64,000 nucleotides of DNA, from the NCBI GenBank assembly GCA_964436305.1, contig CAYTCI010000013.1, positions 1 through 64,000 of the forward strand. The letters are read 5' to 3'. Source of the DNA: JAKPUX01 sp964436305. Lineage in GTDB: Bacteria > Zhuqueibacterota > Zhuqueibacteria > Residuimicrobiales > Residuimicrobiaceae. The first letter of the stretch is position 1. Each line of letters begins with the position of its first letter. Of the stretch, positions 37,016 to 44,387 are shown one piece after another. The notes under the pieces are model-generated. The model was not told the DNA's origin, did not search any database, and saw nothing but the letters and a program-made list of their open reading frames with translations. The position numbers and the translations under genes are program-made.

Positions 37016-37043
37016 TTGTTTTCTAATAATTTTGCCCTAACTT
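37016..37043 (+). promoter_or_regulatory. Possible promoter of the KimA-like gene
   Basis: TTGTTT (37016-37021), a 16-bp spacer and TAACTT (37038-37043) lie in an AT-rich stretch about 40 bp before the start codon. An overlapping alternative (TTGCCC/TAATTT) exists, so the exact boxes are uncertain. Confidence 0.45.
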
Positions 37044-37080
37044 GTACCCCGTTAATTTTAATCACCTTCAAGGAACCACC

Positions 37081-39075
37081 ATGAGCAGAGATTCGCTGCA
37101 GCACGCCCGGCAGGTCGCGCGCAGCATCTTCATCGGGGATGCCCGCAATCCCGAGGATCCCCACATCTTTCACAAACTCACCCTGGTCGCCTTTTTCGCA
37201 TGGGTCGGACTCGGCGCCGATGGTCTCTCCTCCTCCTGCTACGGCCCCGAGGAGGCCTTCAGAGCCCTGGGGAGCCATTTCTATCTCGGACTTTTCGTTG
37301 CCCTGGGTTCGGTCCTGACCATCTTTGTCATCAGTGCAAGCTATTCGCAGATCATCGAGCTCTTTCCGCATGGCGGTGGCGGCTATCTGGTCGCTAGCCG
37401 GCTGCTCTCTCCCAAAGTGGGGATGATCTCCGGATCGGCGCTGCTGATCGACTACGTCCTGACCATCACCCTCTCGGTCGCCAGCGGGGCGGATGCCCTC
37501 TTCAGTTTTCTCCCGGCCAGCTGGTATGCGATGCGGCTGCCTTTCGCGGTAGTGGTCCTCGGCTTGCTGATCCTGCTCAACCTCCGCGGGGTCAAGGAAT
37601 CGGTAGCGCCGCTGGTGCCGATCTTTATGATCTTTTTGCTGACCCATGCCTTTGCCATTTTCTATGGCATGTTCACCCATCTCGGCAATGTCTCCGAACT
37701 GGCCCAGACCACCTTGATCGACGTCCGGCGCTCCCATGCCGAGCTGGGGGTTATGGGCACCATCCTGCTGGTCCTGCGGGCCTACAGCATGGGCGCCGGC
37801 ACCTATACCGGCATCGAGGCCGTCAGCAACGGCATGCCCATCCTGCGCGAGCCCAAGGTTCGCACCGCCAAGACCACCATGCGCTACATGGCCTTCTCCC
37901 TCGCCTTCATGGTACTGGGCCTGATGATCGGTTACATGCTCTTCCGCGTCGAGCACCTCCCCGGCAAGACCCTCAACGCCGTCCTGCTCGAGGAGATGGT
38001 CACCGGCTGGCCGCACTGGGCGGGCCTCACCTTTGTCCTGGTCACCCTCTTTTCGGAGGCGGTGCTGCTGATCGTCGCTGCCCAGACCGGTTTTCTCGAC
38101 GGGCCGCGCGTTCTGGCCAACATGGCGCTCGATCGCTGGCTGCCGAGCCGTTTTGCCTCCCTCAGTGACCGGCTGGTGACGCAGAATGGCATCCTCATCA
38201 TGGGCGGCGCATCGCTGATTCTGATGGTGCTCAGCAAGGGCTCGGTCCGCCTGATGGTGGTGCTCTACAGCATCAACGTTTTCATCACCTTCTTCCTCTC
38301 GCAGCTGGGCATGGTGCGCCACTGGTGGCAGGTCCGCCGCTCGGAGCGCACCTGGCGCCGCAAGCTGACGATCAACGGCATCGGCATGCTCCTGACCGGC
38401 TTCATCCTGATCTCGGTCGCCACCCTCAAATTCCACGAGGGGGGCTGGATCACTCTGGTGGTGACCGGCGCCCTGGTCAGCGTGGCGCTGCTGGTCAAAC
38501 GGCATTATATCCGCACCGGCAACGAACTCAAGCGGCTCGACCTGCTGGTTGAATCGGTGGAGCTTTCGCTCGCCCGCCAGGAGGGCAAGGTCAAACGGCC
38601 GCGCAAAACGCCTTTCCGCACTGGGCGCACAGCGGTGTTGCTCACCAGCGGCTATAACGGCCTCGGCCTGCATACCCTCTTCGGCACGATGAAACTGCTC
38701 GGCAAGGAGTTCCGGAATTTCGTCTTCGTCCAGGTCGGGGTGGTCGACGCCGGCGCCTTCAGGAGCTCCGAGGAGATGGCCGAGCTTCGGGGGCACGTCA
38801 AGGCCGACCTCGACAAGTACGTCCATTTCATGCAGGATCAGGGCTATTATGCCGAGAGCATACCCCTGATCGGCATCGATGTGGTCGAGGAGATCGTCCG
38901 CGAGGCCCCGCTGATTCAGGAGCGCTTTCCCGGGGCCGTCTTTTGCGGCGGCCAGTTGGTCTTCCCGACCGAACCGATGTTTTCGCGCTGGCTCCACAAC
39001 TATACGGTCTTCAGCCTGCAGCGGCGTTTCTATTACCTCGGCCTGCCGGTGGTGCTGCTGCCGATCCGGGTTTAG
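37081..39075 (+). CDS. APC-superfamily permease, KimA-like potassium importer
   Basis: This 664-residue protein has about 12 membrane helices and a C-terminal soluble region of roughly 150 residues. Segments DGLSSSCYGPEEAF, ELFPHGGGGYLVASRLLSPKVGMISGSALLIDYVLT (adjoining motifs) and AYSMGAGTYTGIEAVSNGMP align well with Bacillus KimA, a high-affinity K+/H+ symporter. An amino-acid permease role is less likely because the GGGGYLV and IEAVSN segments match the KimA branch. The C-terminal part (LLTSGYNGLGLHTLF, IGIDVVEEIV) may be regulatory. AAGGA precedes the ATG. The gene stands alone, ending 10 bp before an assembly gap. Confidence 0.85.
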   Translation: MSRDSLQHARQVARSIFIGDARNPEDPHIFHKLTLVAFFAWVGLGADGLSSSCYGPEEAFRALGSHFYLGLFVALGSVLTIFVISASYSQIIELFPHGGGGYLVASRLLSPKVGMISGSALLIDYVLTITLSVASGADALFSFLPASWYAMRLPFAVVVLGLLILLNLRGVKESVAPLVPIFMIFLLTHAFAIFYGMFTHLGNVSELAQTTLIDVRRSHAELGVMGTILLVLRAYSMGAGTYTGIEAVSNGMPILREPKVRTAKTTMRYMAFSLAFMVLGLMIGYMLFRVEHLPGKTLNAVLLEEMVTGWPHWAGLTFVLVTLFSEAVLLIVAAQTGFLDGPRVLANMALDRWLPSRFASLSDRLVTQNGILIMGGASLILMVLSKGSVRLMVVLYSINVFITFFLSQLGMVRHWWQVRRSERTWRRKLTINGIGMLLTGFILISVATLKFHEGGWITLVVTGALVSVALLVKRHYIRTGNELKRLDLLVESVELSLARQEGKVKRPRKTPFRTGRTAVLLTSGYNGLGLHTLFGTMKLLGKEFRNFVFVQVGVVDAGAFRSSEEMAELRGHVKADLDKYVHFMQDQGYYAESIPLIGIDVVEEIVREAPLIQERFPGAVFCGGQLVFPTEPMFSRWLHNYTVFSLQRRFYYLGLPVVLLPIRV

Positions 39076-39295
39076 CCGCGAACCNNNNNNNNNNNNNNNN
39101 NNNNNNNNNNNNNNNNNNNNNNNNNNNNNNNNNNNNNNNNNNNNNNNNNNNNNNNNNNNNNNNNNNNNNNNNNNNNNNNNNNNNCGGCCAACCTCTCGCG
39201 CCGACCATCTCGGCCTCTTCCTTGCGCCCTGCCGCGAACCCGGCCAACCTCTCGCGCCGACCATCTCGGCCTCTTCCTTGCGCCCTGCCGCGAAC
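39074..39295. repeat. Repeat array F (56-bp units) interrupted by the assembly gap
   Basis: Right of the gap, 39185-39240 is a complete 56-bp unit and 39241-39295 repeats its first 55 bases without a mismatch. Each unit begins with CGGCCAACCTCTCGCGCC and ends GCCGCGAACC. Left of the gap the last ten bases (GCCGCGAACC, 39075-39084) are the end of another unit. The unit start is the exact reverse complement of GGCGCGAGAGGTTGGCCG in array G. The copy number is unknown because of the gap. Confidence 0.9.
39085..39184. other. Assembly gap of 100 N
   Basis: A run of exactly 100 N is a scaffolding placeholder, so its true length is unknown. Both flanks belong to the same 56-bp tandem repeat. Confidence 0.99.
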
Positions 39296-39311
39296 GCTCG
39301 GAAAAGAGCTG

Positions 39312-39340
39312 TTGATAAATTGAAAAAAACTGCGTATCTT
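39312..39340 (+). promoter_or_regulatory. Predicted sigma-70 promoter of pdxS-pdxT
   Basis: TTGATA (39312-39317), a 17-bp spacer and TATCTT (39335-39340) lie 39 bp before the pdxS start codon. The -10 box equals that of putP and the flavin reductase gene. Confidence 0.7.
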
Positions 39341-39379
39341 TATTGATGGAATCCCTGTTTAATTAATAGAGGTTAGCGT

Positions 39380-40264
39380 ATGCAAGCCATTGAAAATATG
39401 CGAGTAAAGATCGGCCTCGCCGAAATGCTCAAGGGGGGGGTGATCATGGATGTGACCACGCCGGAGCAGGCCAAAATCGCCGAAGAGGCGGGTGCGGTGG
39501 CTGTCATGGCCCTCGAGCGCATCCCGGCGGATATTCGTGCCCATGGCGGGGTTGCGCGGATGTCGGATCCGACGGTGATCAAGGCGATCCAGAAGGTAGT
39601 CACCATCCCGGTGATGGCGAAGTGCCGGATCGGCCATTTCGCCGAGGCCCAGGTGCTTGAGGCGCTTGGCGTCGATTTCATCGATGAGAGCGAGGTACTC
39701 ACCCCGGCTGACGAAGAGTTCCACGTCGACAAATGGAAATTCAAGGTGCCCTTTGTCTGCGGCTGCCGCAATCTTGGTGAGGCCTTGCGCCGCATCGCGG
39801 AGGGTGCTGCGATGATTCGCACCAAGGGCGAGGCCGGTTCGGGCAACATCGTCGAGGCCGTCCGCCATATGCGCAGCGTGCAGAGTGGCATCCGACGGCT
39901 GCAGGTGCTCGGCGAAGAGGAGTTGGTGACCGAGGCCAAAAATCTCGGGGCGCCGGTCGAACTGGTGCGTGAAGTCAAGAAGCTCGGCAAACTGCCTGTA
40001 CCCAATTTCTCGGCCGGCGGCGTCGCCACCCCAGCCGATGCCTCACTGATGATGCAGCTCGGCGCCGAGACCGTCTTCGTCGGCAGCGGCATCTTCAAAT
40101 CGAGCGATCCGGTGCAGCGCGCCCGGGCTATCGTCAGCGCCACCACCCACTATCTCGATTTCGAACTCATCGCCCGAGTCTCCGAGGGCCTTGGCGAGGC
40201 CATGCCCGGCCTTGAGATCTCAGCGATCCCCGAAAACGAGCGCATGGCAGGGAGAGGCTGGTAG
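39380..40264 (+). CDS. pdxS: Pyridoxal 5'-phosphate synthase lyase subunit PdxS
   Basis: This 294-residue protein forms the dodecameric synthase core that makes PLP from ribose 5-phosphate, glyceraldehyde 3-phosphate and ammonia. Catalytic lysines are at the same numbers as in Bacillus: Lys81 (VMAKCRIGH) and Lys149 (IRTKGEAG). Conserved blocks GGVIMDVTTPEQAKIAEEAGA, DFIDESEVLTPADEE and FSAGGVATPADASLMMQLG are intact. It is followed without a spacer by pdxT, the glutaminase subunit. The window's PLP-dependent decarboxylase at 49464 would be one consumer of the product. Confidence 0.98.
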   Translation: MQAIENMRVKIGLAEMLKGGVIMDVTTPEQAKIAEEAGAVAVMALERIPADIRAHGGVARMSDPTVIKAIQKVVTIPVMAKCRIGHFAEAQVLEALGVDFIDESEVLTPADEEFHVDKWKFKVPFVCGCRNLGEALRRIAEGAAMIRTKGEAGSGNIVEAVRHMRSVQSGIRRLQVLGEEELVTEAKNLGAPVELVREVKKLGKLPVPNFSAGGVATPADASLMMQLGAETVFVGSGIFKSSDPVQRARAIVSATTHYLDFELIARVSEGLGEAMPGLEISAIPENERMAGRGW

Positions 40265-40846
40265 ATGCAGATCGGCGTCCTGGCCATCCAGGGAGATTAT
40301 GCCAAACACCAGGAGATGCTCGGCAGGCTGGGTCAAAAGTGTTCGCTGGTGCGCACCGAGGCGGAACTCGCGGCTTGCGACGGGCTGATCATGCCCGGCG
40401 GCGAGTCGACCACCTTGACCATTCTGCTGCAGAAACATGGCCTCTGGGAGCCGCTGCGAGCCTTCGGCCGGCGCAAGGCCATTTATGGCACCTGTGCGGG
40501 ATTGATCCTGCTCGCCCGGGAGGTGAAGGATCATACCGTTGTGACCCTGGATCTGATCGATCTGGCGGTCGAACGCAACGCCTATGGCCGCCAGATCGAT
40601 TCCTTCATCGATACCCTGCGTTTCGATCTCGCAGGCACAGCCGGTACGATGGAGGGGGTCTTCATCCGCGCCCCCCGAATCCTCACGTGCGGGGCGGGTG
40701 TCACCCCACTGGCCTGGCATGGCAGTGATCCGGTCGCTGCGGAGAATGGACATATTCTTGTCAGCTCCTTTCATCCGGAACTCACGGAAGACCCGCTCTT
40801 CCATCGCCATTTTCTCGCCAAGGTCAGCCGCTTTCTTCACGACTGA
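40265..40846 (+). CDS. pdxT: Pyridoxal 5'-phosphate synthase glutaminase subunit PdxT
   Basis: The 193-residue class I glutaminase supplies ammonia to PdxS. The catalytic triad is Cys77 (YGTCAGLIL), His170 and Glu172 (SSFHPELTED). IGVLAIQGDYAKH and LIMPGGESTT are family motifs. The start codon follows the pdxS stop directly (TAGATG), so the two subunits are co-translated. A strong bidirectional terminator follows at 40866-40901. Confidence 0.97.
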   Translation: MQIGVLAIQGDYAKHQEMLGRLGQKCSLVRTEAELAACDGLIMPGGESTTLTILLQKHGLWEPLRAFGRRKAIYGTCAGLILLAREVKDHTVVTLDLIDLAVERNAYGRQIDSFIDTLRFDLAGTAGTMEGVFIRAPRILTCGAGVTPLAWHGSDPVAAENGHILVSSFHPELTEDPLFHRHFLAKVSRFLHD

Positions 40847-40865
40847 CCCAAGCCCTTGTCCAATA

Positions 40866-40901
40866 AAAAAGCCCGGAGCGATGCACCTCTCCGGGCTTTT
40901 T
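40866..40901. terminator. Bidirectional rho-independent terminator
   Basis: Perfect 13-bp arms AAAAAGCCCGGAG and CTCCGGGCTTTTT surround a 10-base loop. The A and T tracts let it stop both pdxT (+) and the convergent small gene at 40906 (-). Confidence 0.93.
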
Positions 40902-40905
40902 ACGT

Positions 40906-41229
40906 TCAGGCTTTGGAAATGCGTTTTTTCAGGCGGCGCATCCGCGTGCGCGCCCGCTTAAGGGCCCCGGAATCGTGGTCAGCGAGGGCCTCATCCCGCT
41001 GCTTCTTGAGCGTCTTGACTTCTTTTTTCATCCTGGCAAGGGCTTCGGCAGCCTCATGGTGCTTGTGGTGTGCATGCATGTCGACTCCCAATGCCCTGCA
41101 GACGGCGATCAGCAGATGCTCCTTGTTGAGCTGGGTGTAGCCCTGGACCGCTTCGTGATCGAGACCCTTGGCGATTTCGCGCAATTCGGCGATGGTCTTC
41201 GTCTTGAGTTCTTCATAGGTGTGCGGCAT
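40906..41229 (-). CDS. Small basic protein with a Rho-N/SAP-like N-terminus and coiled coil
   Basis: The 107-residue product begins with a Rho-N-like helical module (YEELKTKTIAELREIAKGLD, then LNKEHLLIAVCRALGVD). A His-rich turn (MHAHHKHHEAAE, about 51-62) follows, then a Lys/Arg-rich coiled coil ending MRRLKKRISKA. The Rho-N module usually binds nucleic acid. Because of the basic tail it may bind RNA or DNA, but no function is known to me. It ends at the shared terminator and is transcribed alone, divergently from psd. Confidence 0.8.
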   Translation of the reverse strand: MPHTYEELKTKTIAELREIAKGLDHEAVQGYTQLNKEHLLIAVCRALGVDMHAHHKHHEAAEALARMKKEVKTLKKQRDEALADHDSGALKRARTRMRRLKKRISKA

Positions 41230-41350
41230 ATCGCTACCTCCGTGGCTAGATTGCTCTCATATACGCACTTTTTTTGAAAAACACAAGGGGCTTTTTCAAG
41301 AGTCCTGCAAAAAAGCTGGCGTCAGACCGACGGCCCACAAAGGCCGGGCG

Positions 41351-41438
41351 GGCGCGAGAGGTTGGCCGAATTGGCGCGAGAGGTTGGCCGGGGCGGCGCG
41401 AGAGTTTGGCCGGGCGGGCGCGAGCGGTGCGGGCGGGG
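41351..41438. repeat. Repeat array G: four units of exactly 22 bp
   Basis: Units start at 41351, 41373, 41395 and 41417 with GGCGCGAGAGGTTGGCCG, GGCGCGAGAGGTTGGCCG, GGCGCGAGAGTTTGGCCG and GGCGCGAGCGGTGCGGGC. The first 18 bases are the reverse complement of the unit start in array F. The array lies between divergent genes, just upstream of the psd promoter. Confidence 0.92.
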
Positions 41439-41451
41439 CCGATCGTTCGCC

Positions 41452-41480
41452 TTGCAATTTTCCTGCAGGATGCGTATAAT
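41452..41480 (+). promoter_or_regulatory. Sigma-70 promoter of psd
   Basis: TTGCAA (41452-41457), a 17-bp spacer and consensus TATAAT (41475-41480) lie 21 bp before the start codon, giving a very short leader. The ribosome site AAAGGAGA is at about 41488-41495. Confidence 0.75.
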
Positions 41481-41501
41481 GATGGCGAAAGGAGATAGCC
41501 A

Positions 41502-42410
41502 ATGGCAGAACCGCTCTATTACTACCGCCGCGGCAGCAGCCAAAAAGAAGAGGAGATCATCCTCGGCGAATCGCTGATGCGCTGGGCCTACCATTCCCGC
41601 GCGGGAAAGTTGCTGGGTGCGCTGCTCTTTGAGCACCCCTGGCTGAGCCGGCTGAGCGGACGTCTGGCCGGCACCCGCTGGTCGCGGCGCCAGATCCCCC
41701 GGGTGATCCGCAATCTCGCCATCGATCCCGCCGAGTTTGCCGAGCCGCCGGAGGCCTATCCGACCTTCAACGCCTTTTTCAGCCGCCGCCTCAAGCCCGG
41801 AGCACGCCCCTTCGCCACCGATCCCCTCGTTTTCGCCTCGCCCGCGGATGGCCGGATTCTGGTCTACCCGCAGCTGCAGGCCGGCACCCTTTTGCCGGTC
41901 AAGGGCCGCTCCTTCACCGTCGATCTCCTACTTGGTGGCGATGCGACCGCCTTTCATGGCGGAAGCCTGGCGATCGTGCGCCTCTGCCCGGCCGATTACC
42001 ACCGCTTTCACTTTCCCTGTGACGGCCGCCTGCTGGAGCAGAAACGGATCCCGGGCCGTTTTCATTCGGTCAATCCGCTCATTCTGGCTCTGGGCATCGA
42101 TGTCTTTGGTGAGAATCAGCGCGAGGTGGCTTTGCTGGAGAATGAGCCGCTGGGCCGCTTCGCCTATGTCGAGGTTGGTGCGTTTGGCGTGGGCAGCATC
42201 GTCCAGACCCATGCGGATCCGCTCTTCCACAAGGGGGAGGAAAAGGGCTATTTCCAGTATGGTGGCTCGACGATCGTGCTGGTCTTTCAGCCCGGCCGCA
42301 TCGCCTTCGCCGCGGATCTGCTCGAGCACAGCCGTGCCGGTTACGAGACCTTGCTCAAGGCGGGTGAGGAGCTGGGGCGGATGATCCCGCCACCGGCGGC
42401 CGGCCGCTGA
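41502..42410 (+). CDS. psd: Phosphatidylserine decarboxylase
   Basis: The 302-residue proenzyme converts phosphatidylserine to phosphatidylethanolamine at the membrane. The self-cleavage motif is GGST, with Ser256 becoming the pyruvoyl group (YFQYGGSTIVLV). FNAFFSRRLKPGARP, ASPADGRI, VKGRSFTVDLLLG and DYHRFHFPCDG are conserved blocks; the Asp and His of these complete the protease-like site. The long form with FFSRRLK resembles the type found with Psd of Clostridium and plant mitochondria. No phosphatidylserine synthase gene is nearby. Confidence 0.95.
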   Translation: MAEPLYYYRRGSSQKEEEIILGESLMRWAYHSRAGKLLGALLFEHPWLSRLSGRLAGTRWSRRQIPRVIRNLAIDPAEFAEPPEAYPTFNAFFSRRLKPGARPFATDPLVFASPADGRILVYPQLQAGTLLPVKGRSFTVDLLLGGDATAFHGGSLAIVRLCPADYHRFHFPCDGRLLEQKRIPGRFHSVNPLILALGIDVFGENQREVALLENEPLGRFAYVEVGAFGVGSIVQTHADPLFHKGEEKGYFQYGGSTIVLVFQPGRIAFAADLLEHSRAGYETLLKAGEELGRMIPPPAAGR

Positions 42411-42428
42411 CCCACCAGAGGCTGCCGG

Positions 42429-43946
42429 CTACAACCGGATATCCTCCGGAGTCAGCCTGATCTTGCCCGAGGGGCCGCGCGGCATCTCCTCGCGGATCTC
42501 GACGCGTCTCGGCACCTTGTAATCGGCCAGATGCGGCCGGCAGTGGGCGAGCAGCTCCTGCTCGTCCGCTGGGGCTTTCAGGGTCACCACGGCATAGACG
42601 ATCTCCTCGCCCATGGCATCCCGGACCCCGATAACGGCCGCCTCGCGCACTGCCGGGTGGCGTTCCAGCACCCGGCTGACCTCCTGCGGCGAGACCTTGA
42701 ATCCGCCGACGTTGATGACATCGTCCTTGCGCCCACGCAAGAAGAGAAAGCCCTCCTCATCCAAAAATCCGAGGTCACCGGTCCTGTAGCTGTGATCGCC
42801 AAAGCGCGAGGGCCCTGGCGGAGCGCCCATGAGGTAGCCACGCGCGACCACCTGGCTGCGGATGACCACCTCCCCGACCTCTCCCGGCGGCAGCGGCTGG
42901 CCTGCATCATCGATGATGATCAACTCGACGTTCTGCATCGCCCGACCCACCGATTCCGGTCTGGCGGCCACGGCGGCGGGAAGGTGGTTGGTGGCCGCAC
43001 CCGTCTCCGACGATCCATAATGCTGGCAGATAGGCATGCCGAATTTTTGCTGAAAGGCGGCGATCAGTTCCGGGCTCAGGGGCGCCGTACAGGAGAGCAG
43101 ATAACGGAGATGGTGGAGGTCGGGTGGTTCCGGCAAAAAGCTCTCACAAAAAATGTGATACATACTCGGCACGCCGAGAAAGACGCTGACACCGGGATCA
43201 GCGAGGTCGGTGAGGATGCGCCGCGGCACAAAGGAGTCCCGCATGACCAGATGGGCTCCCGACTGGAGCATGGCGAGCACTCCAAGGTCGAAGCCGTAGG
43301 AATGGAAAAGCGGTACCGGCGCGAGGATGCGGTCCGCCGGCGAAAGCCCCAGGGTCTCCACGACATTCCGAGCCTCGGCCAGCAGGTTTTCCGCTGTGAG
43401 GGCGATTCCCTTAGGCGTGCCGGTCGAACCCGAGGTAAATTTGATCACGGCGGCCCCCTGCAGCCGGCTCTCGCCGAGTCCGGCGGACGGCCGGTCGGCC
43501 GCGGCAACGGCGGAGGGCGAGAAGCAGAACTCCTCCTCCAGTCCGGTCACAGGTAGCAGTCGGCTTGCCCCGAGCGGCAGGGTGCCGCGGATGAAGCCGG
43601 TGGTGGCTGCAGTGGTCACAAAGCCGGCAGGAGCAACCGCCGCATCGATGCCGAGCAGTTCACTCTCCCGATATTTGGTGCTGATCAGGGCAATCGCCAC
43701 CGATAGCCGGTTCAGGGCGAGAAAGGCGGGGACAAAGGCGAGGCTGTTGGGCATGCAAAGGCCCACGGTCTGGCCCGCGGTCACGCCGGCCTCCGCCAGC
43801 CGGTCGGCCAGCTGCCCCGCGACAGCAAAGAGTTCCGTAAAGGTCAGATGACCCTGCGGCGACGAGATCGCAGCGCGATCCCCCAAAAGCGTACTCCGGC
43901 CGGAGAAAACCTCCCATAACCGGTCTGCAGACACACCCGAATGCAT
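42429..43946 (-). CDS. Acyl-AMP ligase (AMP-dependent synthetase family)
   Basis: This 505-residue adenylating enzyme has the P-loop-like motif IKFTSGSTGTPKGIALT (about 168-184), YGSSETG (about 306), YRTGDLGFLDEEG (about 386), GRKDDVINVGGFKVSP and the catalytic Lys near the end (RGPSGKIRLTPEDI). It activates a carboxylic acid as the acyl-AMP for transfer to CoA or a carrier protein. It diverges from the ATP-grasp/ACP operon across a 440-bp region with promoters facing both ways. It resembles the ligases associated with exosortase-type exopolysaccharide loci, so carrier-protein loading is plausible but not proven. Confidence 0.88.
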   Translation of the reverse strand: MHSGVSADRLWEVFSGRSTLLGDRAAISSPQGHLTFTELFAVAGQLADRLAEAGVTAGQTVGLCMPNSLAFVPAFLALNRLSVAIALISTKYRESELLGIDAAVAPAGFVTTAATTGFIRGTLPLGASRLLPVTGLEEEFCFSPSAVAAADRPSAGLGESRLQGAAVIKFTSGSTGTPKGIALTAENLLAEARNVVETLGLSPADRILAPVPLFHSYGFDLGVLAMLQSGAHLVMRDSFVPRRILTDLADPGVSVFLGVPSMYHIFCESFLPEPPDLHHLRYLLSCTAPLSPELIAAFQQKFGMPICQHYGSSETGAATNHLPAAVAARPESVGRAMQNVELIIIDDAGQPLPPGEVGEVVIRSQVVARGYLMGAPPGPSRFGDHSYRTGDLGFLDEEGFLFLRGRKDDVINVGGFKVSPQEVSRVLERHPAVREAAVIGVRDAMGEEIVYAVVTLKAPADEQELLAHCRPHLADYKVPRRVEIREEMPRGPSGKIRLTPEDIRL

Positions 43947-44069
43947 CCAGCACCTCCCTCACCAAGTGTTGTTGACGCCAGCCATGTGCAGGGAAGTCCA
44001 TCTGCACAAGGCATGCACTGGCGTGGCAGCGGGACCGACGCCAGGCAGAAAATAGCCAATGCCAATCAG

Positions 44070-44099
44070 ATTATCAAGCAGAAAGAAGACAATTTTCAA
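44070..44099 (-). promoter_or_regulatory. Predicted promoter of the acyl-AMP ligase gene
   Basis: On the minus strand TTGAAA (44099-44094), an 18-bp spacer and GATAAT (44075-44070). The match to sigma-70 is good although the spacer is one base long. Confidence 0.55.
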
Positions 44100-44199
44100 C
44101 CAGACCGTTCCCCTGCAGCATGGCGTCCGCTCGCTTTGTGATCCGTACGCTGGCTGGTTCGCGATTTATCAAACTTTTTTATTTTTTCGCCGATTTTCC

Positions 44200-44228
44200 T
44201 TGATATTGGTCTAACTGTTTGCTAAAAT
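44200..44228 (+). promoter_or_regulatory. Predicted sigma-70 promoter of the ATP-grasp/ACP operon
   Basis: TTGATA (44200-44205), a 17-bp spacer and TAAAAT (44223-44228) lie 160 bp before the ATG at 44388. Confidence 0.65.
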
Positions 44229-44387
44229 TAAAGTAGGGAGGCGAAGGGGCATCTCCGCAGTATCCTTGCCTGGCACCATCCCCACGGCTTCATCAAGGTT
44301 CAGCCGCAGCGCTGTTATAAAATGGTCCCACTCCGGTTCAATCCAGCGCTGTTTACGATTCCAGTTTCGACAGGGTATGTCGTGCCC

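Larger units (their letters stand above)
43947..44387. other. Divergent control region of the carrier-protein locus
   Basis: This 441-bp space has no gene. It holds outward-facing promoters at 44070-44099 (-) and 44200-44228 (+), about 100 bp apart, in an AT-rich core (44150-44235). The 160-base leader before the ATP-grasp gene is unusually long; no riboswitch structure was recognised. Confidence 0.6.

Noticed and set aside
36907..39264. Open frame on the - strand running through the N gap
   Set aside because: It overlaps the KimA-like gene on the other strand and is open across the gap only because N codons are not stops.
43947..44387. Riboswitch in the long leader before the ATP-grasp gene
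   Set aside because: No known aptamer core or terminator/antiterminator pair could be recognised by eye, so only promoters were annotated.
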